From: CAWJLE01 sp963843645 | GTDB taxonomy: Bacteria > Chloroflexota > Anaerolineae > DAOTYC01 | DNA: 64,000 bases | Reading direction: 5' to 3' | Assembly (NCBI GenBank): GCA_963843645.1 | Contig: CAWJLE010000005.1 | Location: 806,001-870,000 of the forward strand | Part shown: one piece after another, positions 1 to 10,530 of the stretch | Layout: each line of letters starts with the position of its first letter | How positions within the stretch are numbered: the stretch's first letter is position 1 | The notes under the pieces: generated by a model | The model's database searches: none | Told to the model about the DNA's origin: nothing | The model's input: only the letters and a program-made list of their open reading frames with translations | Translations under genes and position numbers: made by a program

Positions 1-175
1 GTCAATCGAAAAGCCGGCCGCGTCCTGACGATACTCTTTCAGCAAGGCGAAGAACCGCGTCTTGCCGATGCCCAACACTTCTTCCACCTCGGCTGCGCGT
101 CATCGCGCCCTGGCAGTAGGCGGCCAACAAGGCCTTGATCTGGTCGACGCCGAAGCGCTTGTGCAACTGGTCCAT
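1..175 (-). pseudogene. Transposase N-terminal fragment (helix-turn-helix), frameshifted and cut by window edge
   Basis: The reading begins at an ATG preceded by GGAGG (MDQLHKRFGVDQIK...) and continues as AYCQGAMTR; after one extra base near position 106 the next frame gives AEVEEVLGIGKTRFFALLKEYR. Together these make the helix-turn-helix start of a DDE-type transposase family that I recall with the pattern 'QVK.LL.aYCqG.MtRaEVqEvLGIGKsRFFaLLkeYR'. The rest of the gene lies beyond position 1. The indel may be a sequencing error or decay. It sits next to the left RND gene, so it marks mobile DNA at this end. The exact IS family cannot be decided from 58 residues. Confidence 0.6.
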
Positions 176-297
176 GTCGATTCCTCCGCTCGTTTTGGAG
201 CAATCTACCATGACCAGTTCACTTTAAGTGTTCCTAACAGCAATTGTGGCTTGCATGATTAAGGAAGGATGTCGCGCGAAGCGCACCCTCACAGGAA

Positions 298-333
298 CAG
301 AAGGAGGCGGGCTGGTCACCTCGCCTCCTTCTG
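298..333 (-). terminator. Rho-independent terminator of the left RND pump gene
   Basis: A 12-bp perfect inverted repeat (298-309 with 322-333, arms cagaaggaggcg / cgcctccttctg) lies 28 bases past the RND stop codon on the minus strand. The loop is 12 bases. No strong T tract follows, so termination strength is uncertain. Confidence 0.6.
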
Positions 334-360
334 TTCGTCGTTCTGGCTGTGCTTCGCGGC

Positions 361-3300
361 TTATTTGCCGCCGCTCGGCTCCGTTTCCGGCGCTCCGTAT
401 CCCACGTAGCCAGGCACCGCAGGCTGAACGCCCGGCACCGGCTGTAGACCCGGTTGGGGCTGGAACTCCGGCACAGGCTCTTCGGGCCAGCGGGGCTCCA
501 GATGGAACACCTTCCGGCGCACGAACGCTTCGAGGTTGTCCAGGTACGTGTACGCCGTGGGGACCAGAACCAGAGTCAGCAGCGTCGATGAGATGACTCC
601 GCCCATGACCGCGGCTGCCAGAGGCGCGCGCGACTCGGCGCCCGGCTCCAGCTTGAGCACGAACGGGATCATGGCGAACACGACCGCCGCCGAGGTCATC
701 ACGATGGGCCGTAGACGCAGACGCCCGGCCTCCACCAGCGCCTCAGTCCGCGAGTAGCCCCGCTTGCGCAGGATGTCGGTGAAGTCGACCAGCAGGATGG
801 CGTTCTTCGTCACCAGGCCCATCAACATGATGATGCCCAGCAGCGAGAAGATGTTGAAGGTGTTGCCGGTCAGGAACAGGCCGCCAAACGCGCCCACCAT
901 GGCGACCGGCAGGGAGAACATGATCACCAGCGGCTCGACGAACGACTCGTACAGCACGGCCATGAGCATGTAGATCATGATGATCGAGAGCGACAGCGCG
1001 GAGAACAGGGCGCCCAAAGGCGCGTCTGCTGCTGTTGCGCCTGGCCCAAGTTCTGCACGATGTAGTCGGGCGGCAGCTGGACTTGCTGAGTTGATGGCTT
1101 TCTGGACGTCGGCTGCGACGTCGCCCGACGCTGCGGCCCACGACGCTGCCCGAGATTGAGAGCGTACGCTCGCGGTTGTAGCGCTTGATCTGGCCGGGCG
1201 CCTGGGCGTTTACGATCTGGCCGATGTCGCCCAGGGTGATTGGTGTGACCGGTGCGCTGAACTTGAGCGGTAGCCGGGCGAGGGCCGCTCGGATCGTTGC
1301 GGGTCTGCTCGTTGGCGATCAGCGTGATGTCGAGGTCCGGCATGCCCGTCCCGCTGCAGCGTCGAGACCTGGGTCCCGCGACGGCGGTGCGGAATGCGGT
1401 GCCGACTTCGGTCGCCGAAATGCCCAGATCGTTCATGCGCGCCCGGTCCAGCTGAGCCTGTAGCTCCGGCGAAGCGGTCGGCGTCCGTGTTGCGCACGTC
1501 GGCCACGCCCGGCACCGTCTGCCATGACGCTCACGATCTGGTGCGACAGGTCGATCAGCGTGTTCTCGTCCGGTCCGCTGAGCTGGAGCTGCAGCGCGGC
1601 GCCGTACCCAGCGCCGATGAAGCCCGACGGTCGTGAACTGGGCGCTGGCGTCCTTGATGGCTCCTGGCCTTCTGGCGCACATCGTTGATGATCTGGAACA
1701 CCGACCGCTGCCGTTGCAGCTTGTGGACCAGGTGCACCGTGATCGACGCCGCCGGCGGGCCCGGCGCCGCCCCCGAAACCGGCCGACGCCTGAGCCGACC
1801 GAGGCCAGGACGTCGGTCACCTCGGGCTCGGTCTTCAGGATGGTCTCGAACTGCTGCGCGGCGGCGTCCATAGTCGCCAAGGACGTCCCAATCGGCATCG
1901 GATAGTTGGCTCAGAAGATGTTGTCGTCTTCGCTCGGGCGCGTACTCGACGCCGAGCAGGTCGCAAAGGCAGGAAGGCCAGCGCTCCGACCAGGGCCAGA
2001 TCAACGCGACGAAGAGCACCAACGGGCGACGCTGCAGGCTCCAGCCCAGCGTGCGGGCGTAGGAAGTTGGCGAGGCCGTTGAAGCCCCGCTCCCACAGGT
2101 CGACGAACACACCCCAAACGCCGCTCGGCTGCTCCTCGTCCTTTTGAAAACCAGCGCGAGGCCAACATCGGGGTCAGCGTGAACGACACGAACAGCGAGA
2201 ACAGCGTGGCGGCTGCGATGGTGATGCCGTACTCGCGGAACAACTGGCCGATGATGCCGCTCATGAAGGCGACCGGCACGTAAACCACCACGTCGGTGAG
2301 GGTGATGGCGAGGCCGCCATGCCGATCTCGGCGCGGCCGTTGATCGCGGCTTCCTTCGGCTTTTCCCCCAAGCCAAGGTGCCGGAAGATGTTCTCCAGCA
2401 CCACGATGGAGTCGTCGACCAGGATGCCGATAGTCAGGGCCAGGGCCATCAGGCTGACCGTGTCGAGGCTGAAGCCGAGCGCGAACATGACCAGGAACGT
2501 GGAGATCAGCGAGGTGGGCACGGCCAGCAGCACGATGATCGTGCTGCGCAGCATGTGCAGGAAGAGCAGCAGCACCAGGCCGGTGATCAGCACGGCCAGC
2601 ATCAGGTCGGTCTGCACGGAGTCGACCGAAGCCCGGGTGAAGTCTGCGATCGTCCGTCACGACCGTCAACTGGGCGCCCTGCGGAAGGATGTTCTGGCCT
2701 GCAGTCGCGCTCATGGCCGCGCTCACGCCGTCGGCAGACCTGGATCACGTTTGCATCGGGCTGCTTGGTAATGTTGAGGCCGACCGTCGTCTGGCCGTTG
2801 AGGCGCACGAGCTGCGTGACGTCGTAATGGGTGTCGACCACGTTGGCGACGTCCTTGAGCCGCACGACGGTCGGCGTGGTAGGTCAAGACCAGATTCTGG
2901 ATGTCGTCGAGACTCGGCGAACTGGCCGAGCGAGCGAAAGGCCACGGACGACGAGCCGTTGGTCAATGATGCCCGGCGGGCAGTCGACGTTTTCCGCCGC
3001 CAATACCTGCTGGATCTTCGACAGCGATAGGCCGTACGCGGACATCTTCATCGGGTCGACCTGCACCTGGATCTCTTCCAGCAGGCCGCCGCTCACGTCT
3101 CGCGGCCGCCACGCCGGGCACGGCCAGCAGGCGTGGCTGGACGTCATTGCTGGCGGAGTAGTACAGATCCGGCCTGACTCTGCGGGCCGCTCAGCGTCAG
3201 AGTTCATGATGGGCGACGAGGTGGGGTCGGCCTTGCATGATGCTCGGATCGGTCGCGTCGGCGGGCAGCCGGCCTTTGATCCGGCCGATCGCCCGCTCGA

Positions 3301-3627
3301 CGTCGGTGGCGGCCTGGTTGCTGTCCACGTTCTGGAGGAAACTGATCGACGTCACGGACCGAGCCCTCGCTGGCTGTGGACTGGATCGTGTCCACGCCAG
3401 AAATGCCGGATACGGCGTTTTCGACCAGTTTCATGATGTGTTGCTCGACGTCTTCCGGCGCAGCGCCGGGCCAGGACACGACGACAGTGACATACGGGAA
3501 TCACGATACTGGGGTATCGGTCCACGTTTAACGCACTGTAGCCCTGAGCGCCCATGATAACGAGCGCCAGGATGATGATCGGTGATCGTCACGGGCGTTC
3601 CACGGCCAGCTTGGTGAGGTGTTTCAC
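361..3627 (-). pseudogene. RND (AcrB/HAE1-type) efflux pump, full length but with many frameshifts
   Basis: Restoring the frame gives an about 1,085-residue resistance-nodulation-division inner-membrane pump that exports hydrophobic compounds using the proton gradient. The GTG start at 3627 has AAGGAG eight bases upstream and gives MKHLTKLAVERP, followed by the usual first membrane helix (MLALVIMGAQGYSALNVDRYP). Visible family pieces are GAAPEDVEQ and VENAVSGISGVDTIQS (periplasmic), a helix run with LVDDSIVVLENIFRHLG (TM4 region) and the intact C-terminal third at 361-1017 with LVTKNAILLVDFTDILR. At least eight indels interrupt it, for example CCCC read as CCC in ERPVTIT near 3600. No adaptor (MFP) or outer-membrane gene sits beside it. 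The C-terminal third is closely similar to the truncated copy at 61400-62263. Either a pseudogene or a functional gene spoiled by sequence errors; I favour errors. Confidence 0.8.
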
Positions 3628-3771
3628 TGCTGGTACTCCTTGCTGAGGTGAGATCAGTTGTTAAACAGAAAATTATGTAGATATTGTACCACGCAACGAT
3701 TAAATGGTCCTTAAAGCAAGTTTAACAACTCATTTTCCTGCAAAATCTTCATAAAATCTTCATAAACAGCA

Positions 3772-3799
3772 AATCGCCCCGACAAAGGCCGGGGCGATT
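3772..3799 (-). terminator. Terminator of the CLC gene
   Basis: A 10-bp perfect stem (3772-3781 with 3790-3799, arms aatcgccccg / cggggcgatt) with an 8-base loop, 40 bases after the CLC stop codon, followed on the minus strand by a T-rich stretch. It separates the CLC gene from the downstream RND gene. Between it and the RND start (3628-3771) lie AT-rich DNA and a 12-bp direct repeat (aaaatcttcata, twice near 3742-3764). Confidence 0.75.
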
Positions 3800-3838
3800 G
3801 TCCAACGTATCGATTTTTCAGTGCGGGCACGAGCGCGA

Positions 3839-5939
3839 TTAACGCTCCTGAGCGGCGGTCTTGGGCGGCCTGGCCGCGTCGAGCGCCACGTCGTCCGGCT
3901 CGTGATAGCCAGATGACGCCGCCAGGTGGCGCAGATTCAGCTCGCATTTGTCGGTTACAATCGCCGTGACGTGATCGCCCGGACGGAGGATGGTGCTTCC
4001 GTGGGCCACGATAGTCTGGCGTCGACGCCTCACAGATACGATGAGACACTCGTCGGGCAGGGCCAGGGTCTTGACCGGCTTTCCGTCCATTGGCGAGCCC
4101 GCGAGAACGTCGAATTCCAGGAAGCTGGCGCCCGGCAGGCGGCCCAGCTTAAGCTGTTCGCTGCGCTGTTGAGCTTCCACGCGGCGCATGATCGCCGTCT
4201 CATAGGCGCGGACGATATCCTGACGGCGGAGAATGCCGACCAGGTGCTTGGGATTGTTGCGGTCGACTACGGGCAGACGCCCTAGGTCCCGAGTGCCGAG
4301 GCGTCTCAGGGCTACCCACATGGGCTCGTCGGGATAGGCTTCGACCAGGTTCGTCGTGGCGATATCCTTGACTGTCAGCTCGGTCGCGTTTGGCTGATCC
4401 ATCACGTGTTCCAGATCCTGGACCGTGACGATTCCGTACAACTCGCCGGCGTCGTTCAGAACTGGGAAACCATGATGATGGCTCCGCTCGAATCTTGCGC
4501 ATCAGTTCGGGAACGGTCATCGTCAACGGGACCGGGGATGCGTCGGTGGACATGGCCTCGCCCACGAGCACGCCCTGCATGACGTCGATGTCGCGTCCCT
4601 GCGCCAGGCGGATGCCTCGCTTCACCAGTTTCAACGTGTAGATCGATTCTTTATTCAGCTTCTCAGCGAGGAATGTGCCGATCACCGTGGCCAACATCAG
4701 GGGCAGGATAATCCGGTAGTCGCCGCTCATCTCGAACACGATCAGGATGGCCGTGAGCGGTGCGCGGGCTGCCGCCGAGAAGACAGCTGCCATTCCGACC
4801 AGGGCGTACGCGCCTGGTGACGCCGTGATGACCGGGAATAGGTGGCTGATGCCCTGTCCGAAGGCTCCTCCCAGCATGGCGCCGATGAACAGGCCCGGAG
4901 CGAAGACGCCGCCGGATCCACCGGAGCCGAGCGTGAAGGAAGTGGCAACGATCTTCAGCAGCACCAGGACCAGCAAGAAGGTCCAGGCCATCTGTCCCAG
5001 CAATGCCTGCCCGATGATGTCGTAGCCGCCGCCAAACGTCTGCGGGGCCAGCAGGCCAATCGCTCCGACGGCCAGCCCGCCGATCGCCGGCTTGAGGTAA
5101 TCGCGGATCTTCCAGTCGTCAAAGATGTCCTCGATCCTGTACAGAAGGAGCACGTAGGCCGTACCCACGACTGCAGCGAGGATACCGAGGACGGCATAGA
5201 AGACCAGCTCCCAGGCGCTGACCATGGCGTAATGTGGAACCAGGAAGGCCGGGTCGGCACCGAGGAACACCCGGCTGATTACGCTCGCCGTAACAGCAGA
5301 GATCACGATGCTGGCGAAGTTGCCCACGGCAAAATCGGAGACGATGACTTCGATGGCGAAGACTGCCCCTGCGATGGGCGCATTGAAGGTGGCGGCGATG
5401 CCTCCCGCTGCACCACATGCGACCAGTGTCCGCACGCGGTCATCGGACAAGTGAAGCGCCTGGCCGACTGTCGAACCAAGCGCAGAGCCAATCTGCACGA
5501 TCGGGCCTTCCCGCCCGGCCGAGCCTCCGGTGCCGATGGTGATGGCCGAGGCGATAGCCTTGATGACCGCGACGATCGGCCGAATGCGGCCTCCCTGAGT
5601 CGCTACCGCCAACATCACCTCGGGCACACCGTGGCCTTTGGCTTCGTGGGCGAAGTAGTAAATCAGTGGACCTACCAGCAACCCACCCACCGCCGGCACG
5701 ATGATGACGTAGTAGCGGCTGAAGAAGCCGAAGGCGGGTGCGATCTGAACGAATGAAAACTGCGTGACGAATCCGATGAGATGATTGAATACTACAGCCC
5801 CGAGGCCTGTGAGAAGACCGACCACCACGGCGGTCCAGACCAGGATGAATTCCTCCGAGGGGTGCGCGCGATCCAAGAGCAGCGCCAGGCCTCGCGTCAG
5901 GCCGGTCCAGCGTGGAATTGCCTTTGTTTCCCTTGCCAA
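3839..5939 (-). CDS. CLC-type chloride channel/antiporter with CBS pair and TrkA-C domain (one indel)
   Basis: An integral-membrane CLC protein for chloride flux, probably H+/Cl- exchange since the gating glutamate is kept in GREGPIVQIG. Other selectivity-filter motifs are GKGHGVPEV (early), and GSGGSGGVFAPGLFIG. After about 430 residues of membrane domain come two CBS domains (GEAMSTDASPV..., VKDIATTNLVEAYPDEPMW...) and a C-terminal TrkA-C-like domain (LPDECLIVSVRRRRQTIVAHG...LRPGDHVTAIV) that may bind a nucleotide or other ligand. One extra base near 4489 splits the reading inside the first CBS domain; the corrected frame reads KFERSHHHGFPVLNDAGELYG. The chosen start is TTG at 5939 with AAGGGA upstream; another start is possible. 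It has its own promoter and terminator. Confidence 0.88.
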
Positions 5940-5991
5940 TCTCGTTCCGATTCCCTTCTTTCATGCAGGATGAGACTTGAGCGTCTTCGCC

Positions 5992-6019
5992 ATTTTAGCC
6001 CATTGTCGATAAGATGCAA
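5992..6019 (-). promoter_or_regulatory. Sigma-70 promoter for the CLC gene
   Basis: On the minus strand TTGCAT (6019-6014), 16-base spacer, TAAAAT (5997-5992), about 50 bases before the proposed TTG start. It is divergent from the promoter at 6041-6069. Confidence 0.6.
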
Positions 6020-6040
6020 CTATTCGCTTCAAGAGTAGGT

Positions 6041-6069
6041 TTGAGAATGGACGGTCACCGCGTTATAAT
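6041..6069 (+). promoter_or_regulatory. Sigma-70 promoter for the GT4 gene
   Basis: TTGAGA (6041-6046), 17-base spacer, perfect TATAAT (6064-6069). The leader to the ATG at 6163 is about 87 bases. The match is strong in both boxes and spacing. Confidence 0.8.
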
Positions 6070-6162
6070 CAACGAAACGCTTCGTATCGGCCGAGAGGCG
6101 TCGTTTCAATTCCTTCCACTCCGGTGCAGTGCCCTTGCCGATCGAAAATCCAGGAGTCAGAA

Positions 6163-7514
6163 ATGAACGGTTCTCCGATTCAGAATCATCGACACCGGGT
6201 CGGGTTCGTGTCCATGCGCTTCAGCGGCACCGACGGTGTCTCCCTGGAGACGGAAAAGTGGGCGAACGTGCTGGCGCAAATGGGCCACACCTGTTTCTAT
6301 CTGACCGGCGAATCTGACCGGCCGCCCGATCGCACCCGTCTCGTTCCAGAAGCTTCCTTCCACCACCCCCAGATCGAATCCATCGAATCGACTGCGTTCG
6401 ACGATTCGTGGTGGTATCGCAGCACCGACCGTTTTGCCATCGACCCCACATCTCCGGTGGCGCCGGCTTATTACAAACGCCCGGTCTGAGACTTCGCGTT
6501 TGATCCAAGAGATCAAAGATCATTTGAAAGACGAGATTTACGGCTTCGTGCGTGGTTTCGGGGTCGAACTGCTCATCGTGGAGAATGCCCTGTCAATCCC
6601 TCTGAACTTGCCGCTCGGGCCTCGCTCTCACCGAGTTCATCGCGGAGACCGGTTTCCCGACCGTCGCTCATCATCACGATTTCTTCTGGGAGCGCAAGCG
6701 GTTCCTGGTCAATTGTGTCTGGGACTACCTCAGCTCTGCCTTTCCTCCCAACCTTCCTCCCATCCGGCACGTCGTCATCAACTCCTCCGGCGCCCATCAG
6801 CTCAGCCTGCGCCGCGGCGTATCCTCTATGTTGATCCCGAACGTGATGGACTTCGAGAGCCCGCCGTCCACACACGACGGCTACGCCCGGGACCTGCGTT
6901 CCGACCTGGGTCTGCTCCCTAACGAGCGCCTCATCCTGCAGCCCACGCGAGTCGTGCAGCGAAAGGGCATCGAGCATGCGATCGAGCTGGTCCGAAAGCT
7001 CGGGCTGGACGCACGCCTGGTGATTTCGCACGCCAGCGGCGATGAAGGCGACTGCTACGAGCAGCGCGTTCGCAAATATGCGGATCTGCTGAATGTGCCT
7101 ACCGCATTCGTTTCCGACGTCATTTCAGATCGCCGCGGCCGGACCGCCGATGGGCGCCGGATCTACGTGCTGGGCGACGTGTACGGTCAGGCCGACCTGG
7201 TCACCTATCCATCGAGCATCGAAGGGTTCGGCAACGCGTTTCTCGAAGCGATCTACTATCGCCGGCCCATCGTCGTGAACAACTACTCCATCTTCGCCAC
7301 CGACATCAGGCCCAAGGGTTTCCGCGTCGTCGAGTTCGATGGCTTCATCACTGACGAGACGGTCGAGCGCGCGAAACAACTCATCCTGGACCCGGACCTG
7401 ACTGCGGAGATGACCGAGCACAATTATCGCCTGGCCCGCCGCTACTATTCCTACTCCACGCTCGAACGTCGGCTCCGGACGCTGCTGGCCGATTTGTTCG
7501 GCGAAGCAGACTAG
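6163..7514 (+). CDS. GT4-family glycosyltransferase (two indels)
   Basis: A cytosolic GT-B fold glycosyltransferase of about 450 residues. The ATG at 6163 follows AGGAG by seven bases. The N-terminal domain reads HRVGFVSMRFSGTDGVSLETEKW, a typical GT4 donor/acceptor start; the C-terminal domain has the family pattern PTRVVQRKGIEHAIELV and EGFGNAFLEA (the E-x7-E motif). Two indels near 6478 and 6620 break it into three overlapping frames. The middle piece gives VAHHHDFFWERKRFLV and VVINSSGAHQLSLRRG. It transcribes convergently with the glucosylglycerate cluster on the other strand, from which it is separated by a palindrome. A role in adding a second sugar to glucosylglycerate, or a related solute, is an inference from the neighbourhood; the sugar donor cannot be read from sequence. 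Confidence 0.85.
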
Positions 7515-7541
7515 TGAATCGATCTGGGCAAAGACTTTTTC

Positions 7542-7578
7542 CCAGACTTCCGAAGTTTCCAAAACTTCGGAAGTCTGG
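7542..7578. repeat. Dispersed palindrome, copy 1 (also a bidirectional terminator position)
   Basis: Perfect 17-bp arms (7542-7558 and 7562-7578; ccagacttccgaagttt / aaacttcggaagtctgg) around 3 bases. It lies exactly between two convergent genes (stop at 7514 on plus, stop at 7592 on minus). The core agacttccgaagt / acttcggaagtct recurs near 32964, 34084, 41167 and 50160. Confidence 0.9.
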
Positions 7579-7591
7579 TGAGTGGCTGGTC

Positions 7592-9424
7592 TCAAAACGC
7601 GGGCATCTCCTGGGTCTCTTCGGCCGCTTCCCACCGAGTGATCAGCTGCATCTTCTGCTCCTGGAAGACCTGTGCCTGGGCCTGGACGATCTCGCGCTCG
7701 AACGTGGCCGCATCCATGTCGGCGCTCTCCCGCACCATGCCCGCTGTTCGGCCGTAGTATAGCGGCGTCATGGACTCGAGCACGAGCGTCCCATCCAGCG
7801 CGGACTTGTTGTACGCGACCGCGTAGTCCACGACGATGCTGGCCCAAAGCTCGGCGGGGAACTCGAATGCTGCGGAGCCCAGCCCCAACAGACGGCGGAC
7901 CGCTTCCCGATTCTCGTGACGCAGGATGACGTCCCACCACTTGCCGTATCTGGCATCCGCACTTGCGAACCTGGCGACCAGCCCTTCCAGGTTGACGGCG
8001 ACCGGCTCCGGGTCTAGCGATTTCGAGTGTCCGTACACATCGGTCGGACGGTACCCCTGAACCTGCTTCCAATTATTTTCGTAGACCCCCATGCCGGCGA
8101 ACAGCGTGCCGACGACCTGTTCGAACATGGGGCCCAGTGACGCGCCGGGATCTTTGGCGTCGTGAACCTTTACACCAAGCTGTGCCTGGCAGATGCGATA
8201 GCCGGCGTTGATGGCCGTCGTCGTCATCCAAACGTCGATTCCGAACCGGGCGACATTGGTGCTCCAGACGTCCTGGCTGAGGTAGTGTTGCAGCAACTCC
8301 CCCTGCATGCCGAAGTCCCCGCCGATGGGCTGCCGCACCTCGATGCCGTAGAGCATTCGCGTGAGCGGGTACACGATGTTGTTCGTGATGGTTCCATCGT
8401 ATTTGTGCCGAGTATACAGGGGGGCAACGTAGCCATAGCCGAGCCGAAGCACCGGCCTGGCCAGCAGTTCGATCCATTCCGGCGTGATGCTCTGCAAGTC
8501 GCTGTCCACCACCAGACAAGCTTTCACGCCCAGCGTTCGACCGGCCTCGAAGATGGCGCGCAGCGCGCTTCCTTTGCCGGGAATGCCCTGATAGCGGGCC
8601 GCGATGACTTCCGCGCCCGTGGTCGTCGGGCCAGTGCTCTCCGCAAGCTGGGGAGTGTCGTCGGTGGACCCGCCATCCGAATCCATAATCACCGCTTTCA
8701 AATCCGGGAAGCGCCGGGTCAATCCTTCGCCCACCGTTCCGACCACGTGGCGAATGGTGGCAGCGTTGTTGTAGCTAGGGATCCCCACGATAATGTCGGC
8801 CGCGCCGATACGCTCCAGACGCTGTCGGGCGTCGTCGGTCAGCGCCGAGTCGGTTGTCAAGGTTTTGTCCATGATTTCGATCTCCTCCCAGGACGTATTG
8901 GGCAGGTCGAGCGTGCGCACGGCACTGGGGCTCAGACCCTGGTATCGCATCTTGATCAGCACAATCGGCAGTCGATGGGTCACGAGGCCTACGCAGCAAC
9001 CTTCGTGCGTGGACAGAATTTCGTCCAACGCCGCGTACACCCGTGCACGGACCTCGGGCAGACTCTCCCCGCCCGGCGGCGTGACCGACCAGGGATCCGT
9101 GTCCCACTGCTTCATAAGCGCCGGGTACTTCTGGTCGAGCCGGGTCCGCAACTGGCCTTCCCAGTCGCCCTGGCTAATCTCCATTAGCCTTCCGTCGAAT
9201 CGCACGTCCAGACCGAGCCGGTGCGCCAGGACTGTGGCCGTCTCAGAAGCACGTCGCAACGGGCTCGAATAAACGACGTCCAGACCGGCCCTTTCCAGCG
9301 CCGCAGCAAGCATCGCGGCTTGCTCGTAGCCTCGCTCGTCGAGCGGGGGGTCCGCCTGGCCCTGGTAACGTCCTTCAAGGTTCCAGCTCGTTTCGCCGTG
9401 CCGAATGAGAACCAGTCTGGTCAT
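7592..9424 (-). CDS. Fusion of histidine phosphatase and GT2/GT78-like glycosyltransferase
   Basis: A 610-residue fusion. Residues 1-180 are a histidine (phosphoglycerate mutase-like) phosphatase: LIRHGETSWN with the catalytic His at 9, SSPLRRASETA, and the second His in LVTHRLP (150). Residues 205-510 are a GT-A glycosyltransferase: VGIPSYNNAATIRHVVG, PGKGSALR (282-289), the metal-binding VVDSDLQS (DSD at 307-309) and QPIGGD (365-370). The order PGKG, DxD, QPiGG resembles mannosylglycerate synthase (GT78) of Rhodothermus. The start overlaps the stop of the glucosyl-3-phosphoglycerate synthase gene (ATGA), so the two are translationally coupled. The likely job is removal of the phosphate from glucosyl-3-phosphoglycerate and transfer of a further sugar in one polypeptide; both the order and the substrates are inferred. 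Confidence 0.85.
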   Translation of the reverse strand: MTRLVLIRHGETSWNLEGRYQGQADPPLDERGYEQAAMLAAALERAGLDVVYSSPLRRASETATVLAHRLGLDVRFDGRLMEISQGDWEGQLRTRLDQKYPALMKQWDTDPWSVTPPGGESLPEVRARVYAALDEILSTHEGCCVGLVTHRLPIVLIKMRYQGLSPSAVRTLDLPNTSWEEIEIMDKTLTTDSALTDDARQRLERIGAADIIVGIPSYNNAATIRHVVGTVGEGLTRRFPDLKAVIMDSDGGSTDDTPQLAESTGPTTTGAEVIAARYQGIPGKGSALRAIFEAGRTLGVKACLVVDSDLQSITPEWIELLARPVLRLGYGYVAPLYTRHKYDGTITNNIVYPLTRMLYGIEVRQPIGGDFGMQGELLQHYLSQDVWSTNVARFGIDVWMTTTAINAGYRICQAQLGVKVHDAKDPGASLGPMFEQVVGTLFAGMGVYENNWKQVQGYRPTDVYGHSKSLDPEPVAVNLEGLVARFASADARYGKWWDVILRHENREAVRRLLGLGSAAFEFPAELWASIVVDYAVAYNKSALDGTLVLESMTPLYYGRTAGMVRESADMDAATFEREIVQAQAQVFQEQKMQLITRWEAAEETQEMPAF

Positions 9425-10530
9425 ATCGCGGACTCGTCCGCGAACTGAAGGCCGAGCGGTTGCCGCCGCGCGTATTCTAGCAGGCTGATGATCGGCGGCC
9501 GTTCTTGGGCGCAGATCTCTTCCTCACGCAGGTAGTAGCGTCCTGCCTCCTGGAAGATGAGTTTCATCGTCATTTGGACGTCGTCCAGCAAATGCAGACG
9601 GTGCCGATCCTCCAGACGGCGCATCACCACCTGGATGATGGCGAAAGACATCTTCGATAGTGACGACAGGGACTGATTGCGATGAACCCTCTCCACCAGA
9701 TCGACCTGTGCGATCGCACCAAGACCAAACCGCCCCAGAATATCGATGAGCAGTCCGGTTTCCACCCCGTAGCCGCAGAAGAACGGGATCTGTTCCAGAG
9801 CTGCGCGCCGTCCGGCGTATTCGCCCGACAAAGGCTGGATCAGCCCGGACAGCTCAGGGTAGAACAGATTGATCAGCGGCCGGAAGGTGAGCTCAGTGAC
9901 GCGACCGCCTTCGCGGGGGTATAGCTTGCCGTCGTGGTGTATCGGGCGATGATAGAAGCCCTTTACGTACTGTATGCGGCTGTCTCGCAGAAGCGGCCCG
10001 ATGATGCCGTACACGAAGCGTGGATGGATATTCCGGATATCCGTGTCGACCCACGCGACGATGTCGCCCTGCAAGACGTGCAGGCTCTTCCAGAGAGCCT
10101 CGCCCTTGCCGTGGCGACTGCCATATTCCGGCAATATCTCAGAATGGACGTACACCGGTATGCCGCATTCCCGGGCAATCTCGCGCGTCCGATCCGTGCT
10201 CGCTGAGTCGATCAGCACGATCTCGTCGAGCAATGGCACCTCATCCATCAGCGCCGATTTTATGGTCCGGATCACTTTGCCGACGGTCTCCTGCTCGTTT
10301 AACGCCGGAAGCGCCAGGCTGATGGTCGTGCCCTGTGCTCGTTTCAGGGCGAGGAGACGGTCGAGGTCCGAGAACTCTTCGCTGTGGAACGTGTTCTCGG
10401 CAAACCACTTGTCCACCAGGTGTGGCAGCGCCGCGACCTCCGGCACTTCAAGGTCGAGCGGCTCGAGACGAGTGAAGTCCCCAAATACCTCGAAGTCATC
10501 CCCACTCGCTCTTTGACCGTGATCAGACAC
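9421..10530 (-). CDS. gpgS: Glucosyl-3-phosphoglycerate synthase (GT81)
   Basis: Transfers glucose from an NDP-glucose to 3-phosphoglycerate, the first step of glucosylglycerate or polysaccharide-primer synthesis. The match to actinobacterial GpgS is clear: TISLALPALNEQETVGKVI (69-87), DEIVLIDSASTDRT, PEYGSRHGKGEALWKSL, VDTD metal motif (161-164), GGRVTELTFRPL, QPLSGEYAGRRAAL and CGYGVETGLLIDILGRFGL. The GTG at 10530 (MSDHGQRAS...) would give 369 residues, about 45 longer than the mycobacterial enzyme. The tandem-UspA gene upstream stays open into this gene in another frame, so the two may really be one fused protein (see that entry). Its stop overlaps the next start. Function is confident; the start is not. 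Confidence 0.9.
   Translation of the reverse strand: MSDHGQRASGDDFEVFGDFTRLEPLDLEVPEVAALPHLVDKWFAENTFHSEEFSDLDRLLALKRAQGTTISLALPALNEQETVGKVIRTIKSALMDEVPLLDEIVLIDSASTDRTREIARECGIPVYVHSEILPEYGSRHGKGEALWKSLHVLQGDIVAWVDTDIRNIHPRFVYGIIGPLLRDSRIQYVKGFYHRPIHHDGKLYPREGGRVTELTFRPLINLFYPELSGLIQPLSGEYAGRRAALEQIPFFCGYGVETGLLIDILGRFGLGAIAQVDLVERVHRNQSLSSLSKMSFAIIQVVMRRLEDRHRLHLLDDVQMTMKLIFQEAGRYYLREEEICAQERPPIISLLEYARRQPLGLQFADESAI

Noticed and set aside
3742..3764. Twelve-base direct repeat (aaaatcttcata twice)
   Set aside because: Too short and only two copies; more likely local slippage than an attachment site.
4842..5756. Long open frame of 304 codons on the plus strand opposite the CLC gene
   Set aside because: It is a shadow of the CLC gene: no family resemblance, low-complexity composition, and the CLC frame shows complete conserved motifs.
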